6,149 bases of DNA, taken from NCBI GenBank assembly GCA_012032065.1, contig JAAURV010000198.1, positions 1 through 6,149 on the forward strand, given 5' to 3'. Shown here in pieces: positions 5,222 to 6,149 of this stretch. This stretch comes from Hyphomicrobiales bacterium (GTDB taxonomy: Bacteria > Pseudomonadota > Alphaproteobacteria > Rhizobiales > Aestuariivirgaceae). Each line of letters opens with the position of its first letter. Positions within the stretch are counted from its first letter, which is position 1. A model generated the notes under the pieces. That model had not been told where the DNA came from. It ran no database searches and saw only the letters and a program-made list of their open reading frames with translations. Position numbers and translations under genes: made by a program.

Positions 5222-6149
5222 GAACGCATCCCGATTCGAGACGCGGACGACGCGGGTTTGCTCGAGATTTCCAAGGCGCGTCGTTTAGCGCTGGACTTGG
5301 CGGAGATGAGAGCCGTGCAAGCCTATTACCAGCGTGAAAACAGGGACGCTGCCGACGTGGAACTTGAAATGATCGCGCAGACCTGGAGCGAGCACTGCGT
5401 CCACAAGACCTTTCGCGCCAAGATCGAGGGCAGCGACGGTTCCACGGTGAACGGATTGCTGAAGACGTACATCGCCGCGGCAACTCGAGAACTTGCCAGA
5501 CCCTGGGTGCGTTCGGCGTTCGTGGACAACGCGGGCGTGATCGAATTCGACGAAGCGTTCGACTTGGCGTTCAAGGTGGAAACGCACAACCACCCCTCGG
5601 CGCTCGAGCCATTCGGCGGGGCGAACACGGGCGTGGGCGGGGTGATCCGCGACGTGCTGGCGATGGGAGCGAAACCCATTGCGAACACGGACATCTTGTG
5701 TTTCGGGGACCTCGAGCGGGAAACCGTTCCCGATGGCGTGCTGCACCCGAAGCGCATCCAGGAAGGCGTCGTCAAGGGCATCGAGGATTACGGCAATAAA
5801 ATGGGCATCCCCACCGTCAACGGCGCGATTGTTTACCATGACGGGTACACCGCCAACCCGCTCGTGTACTGCGGTTGTTTGGGCGTGATGCCCGCCTCCA
5901 AGGACAACGCCAACCCGCTCGAGGCGAAAGCAGGCGATGTCATCGTCGCCATCGGTGGTCGCACCGGACGCGACGGGTTGCGCGGCGCGACCTTCTCGAG
6001 TCTGGAAATGGACACGAACACCTCCGAAATCGCGTCCTCGAGCGTGCAGATCGGCAACCCCATCACCGAGAAACAAGTGCAGGAAGTCATTCTCAAAGCT
6101 CGAGACGAGAAGCTGTACAGCGCCATGACGGATTGCGGCGCAGGCGGGT
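5123..6149 (+). CDS. purL: Chimeric open frame: CoA-transferase start joined to PurL; runs off the window
   Basis: The frame is open from ATG 5123 to the window end (342 codons, no stop). Residues 1-33 belong to another family and are listed separately. Residues 34-342 are the N-terminal half of PurL, which uses ATP and glutamine-derived ammonia to turn FGAR into FGAM in purine synthesis. Seen directly: ERIPIRDADD at 34-43, WSEHC at 88-92, THNHPSALEP at 154-163, the glycine-rich GGANTGVGG just after it, then RDVLAMGAKPIAN and GNKMGIPTVNGA, and a cut-off end at the DCGAGG segment. The active-site histidines of the WSEHC and HNHP motifs are present. From memory, PurL of this type has a PurS-like N-terminal domain before the ERIP segment; here it is missing and replaced by the foreign start. 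The wording of the motifs recalls Chloroflexi PurL. Neighbours are not purine genes. A functional fusion is unlikely. Confidence 0.85.
   Translation, partial: MPGPLSHIRVLDLTRVLAGPWATQMLADFGAEVERIPIRDADDAGLLEISKARRLALDLAEMRAVQAYYQRENRDAADVELEMIAQTWSEHCVHKTFRAKIEGSDGSTVNGLLKTYIAAATRELARPWVRSAFVDNAGVIEFDEAFDLAFKVETHNHPSALEPFGGANTGVGGVIRDVLAMGAKPIANTDILCFGDLERETVPDGVLHPKRIQEGVVKGIEDYGNKMGIPTVNGAIVYHDGYTANPLVYCGCLGVMPASKDNANPLEAKAGDVIVAIGGRTGRDGLRGATFSSLEMDTNTSEIASSSVQIGNPITEKQVQEVILKARDEKLYSAMTDCGAGG

Noticed and set aside
4618..5274. Minus-strand open frames (218 codons at 4618-5274, and 121 codons at 4746-5111) over the small plus-strand gene
   Set aside because: Their products are Arg, Ser and Pro rich without motifs, and the longer one crosses the chimeric junction into an unrelated sequence. 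The plus frame is better supported by its start context and family-like opening.
5285..6076. Minus-strand open frame (263 codons) opposite PurL
   Set aside because: It is a shadow of PurL. The plus strand has the conserved WSEHC and HNHP motifs in one continuous frame.
5123..6149. A novel bifunctional CoA-transferase/FGAM synthase
   Set aside because: Only 33 residues of the transferase remain, without its catalytic residue, and PurL lacks its own N-terminal domain. The composition changes at the same point, so a join of two genomes is the better explanation.

Overview
The window is GC-rich DNA, and most of it looks like a proteobacterial chromosome, probably alphaproteobacterial (Hyphomicrobiales-like). 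That taxonomic guess rests on protein style only: a twin-arginine signal on the binding protein, PotABC-like permeases and a CaiB-type start. No database comparison was possible.

Positions 156-4425 on the minus strand form a complete polyamine-type (spermidine/putrescine-like) ABC importer operon. Transcribed from right to left, the order is periplasmic binding protein (4425-3257, broken by a frameshift near 3567/3568), a perfect 10-bp stem-loop in the 140-bp gap, the ATPase (3116-2031), then two inner-membrane permeases (2038-1034 and 1037-156). The last three genes overlap end to start. A 16-bp perfect palindrome lies 21 bases past the operon's last stop codon. The first 43 bases may hold the last codons of a convergent plus-strand gene.

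Positions 4426-4634 are a divergent intergenic region with a short AT-rich island, an 11-bp-period direct repeat and a GC-rich inverted repeat. It could serve both the transporter operon and the plus-strand genes. The first plus-strand gene (4635-5099) is a small uncharacterised protein with a faint resemblance to the DUF3726 family.

From 5123 an open frame runs off the window end, and it is a chimera. Its first 33 residues are the start of a CaiB/BaiF (class III) CoA-transferase. From residue 34 on it is unmistakably PurL, the large subunit of phosphoribosylformylglycinamidine synthase, of a type reminiscent of Chloroflexi. The switch falls at about 5213-5227. The hexamer CTCGAG occurs eight times in the 0.9 kb after it and only once in the 5.2 kb before it. 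The simplest reading is that DNA from two genomes has been joined, most likely as a metagenome assembly chimera and less likely as a real recombination. I do not regard the fusion as a functional bifunctional enzyme.

The transporter genes would together import a polyamine or similar cationic amine: the binding protein captures it, the two permeases form the channel, and the ATPase powers it. I see no RNA gene, CRISPR array, insertion sequence or defence system. Apart from the chimeric junction and the frameshift, the region is ordinary.
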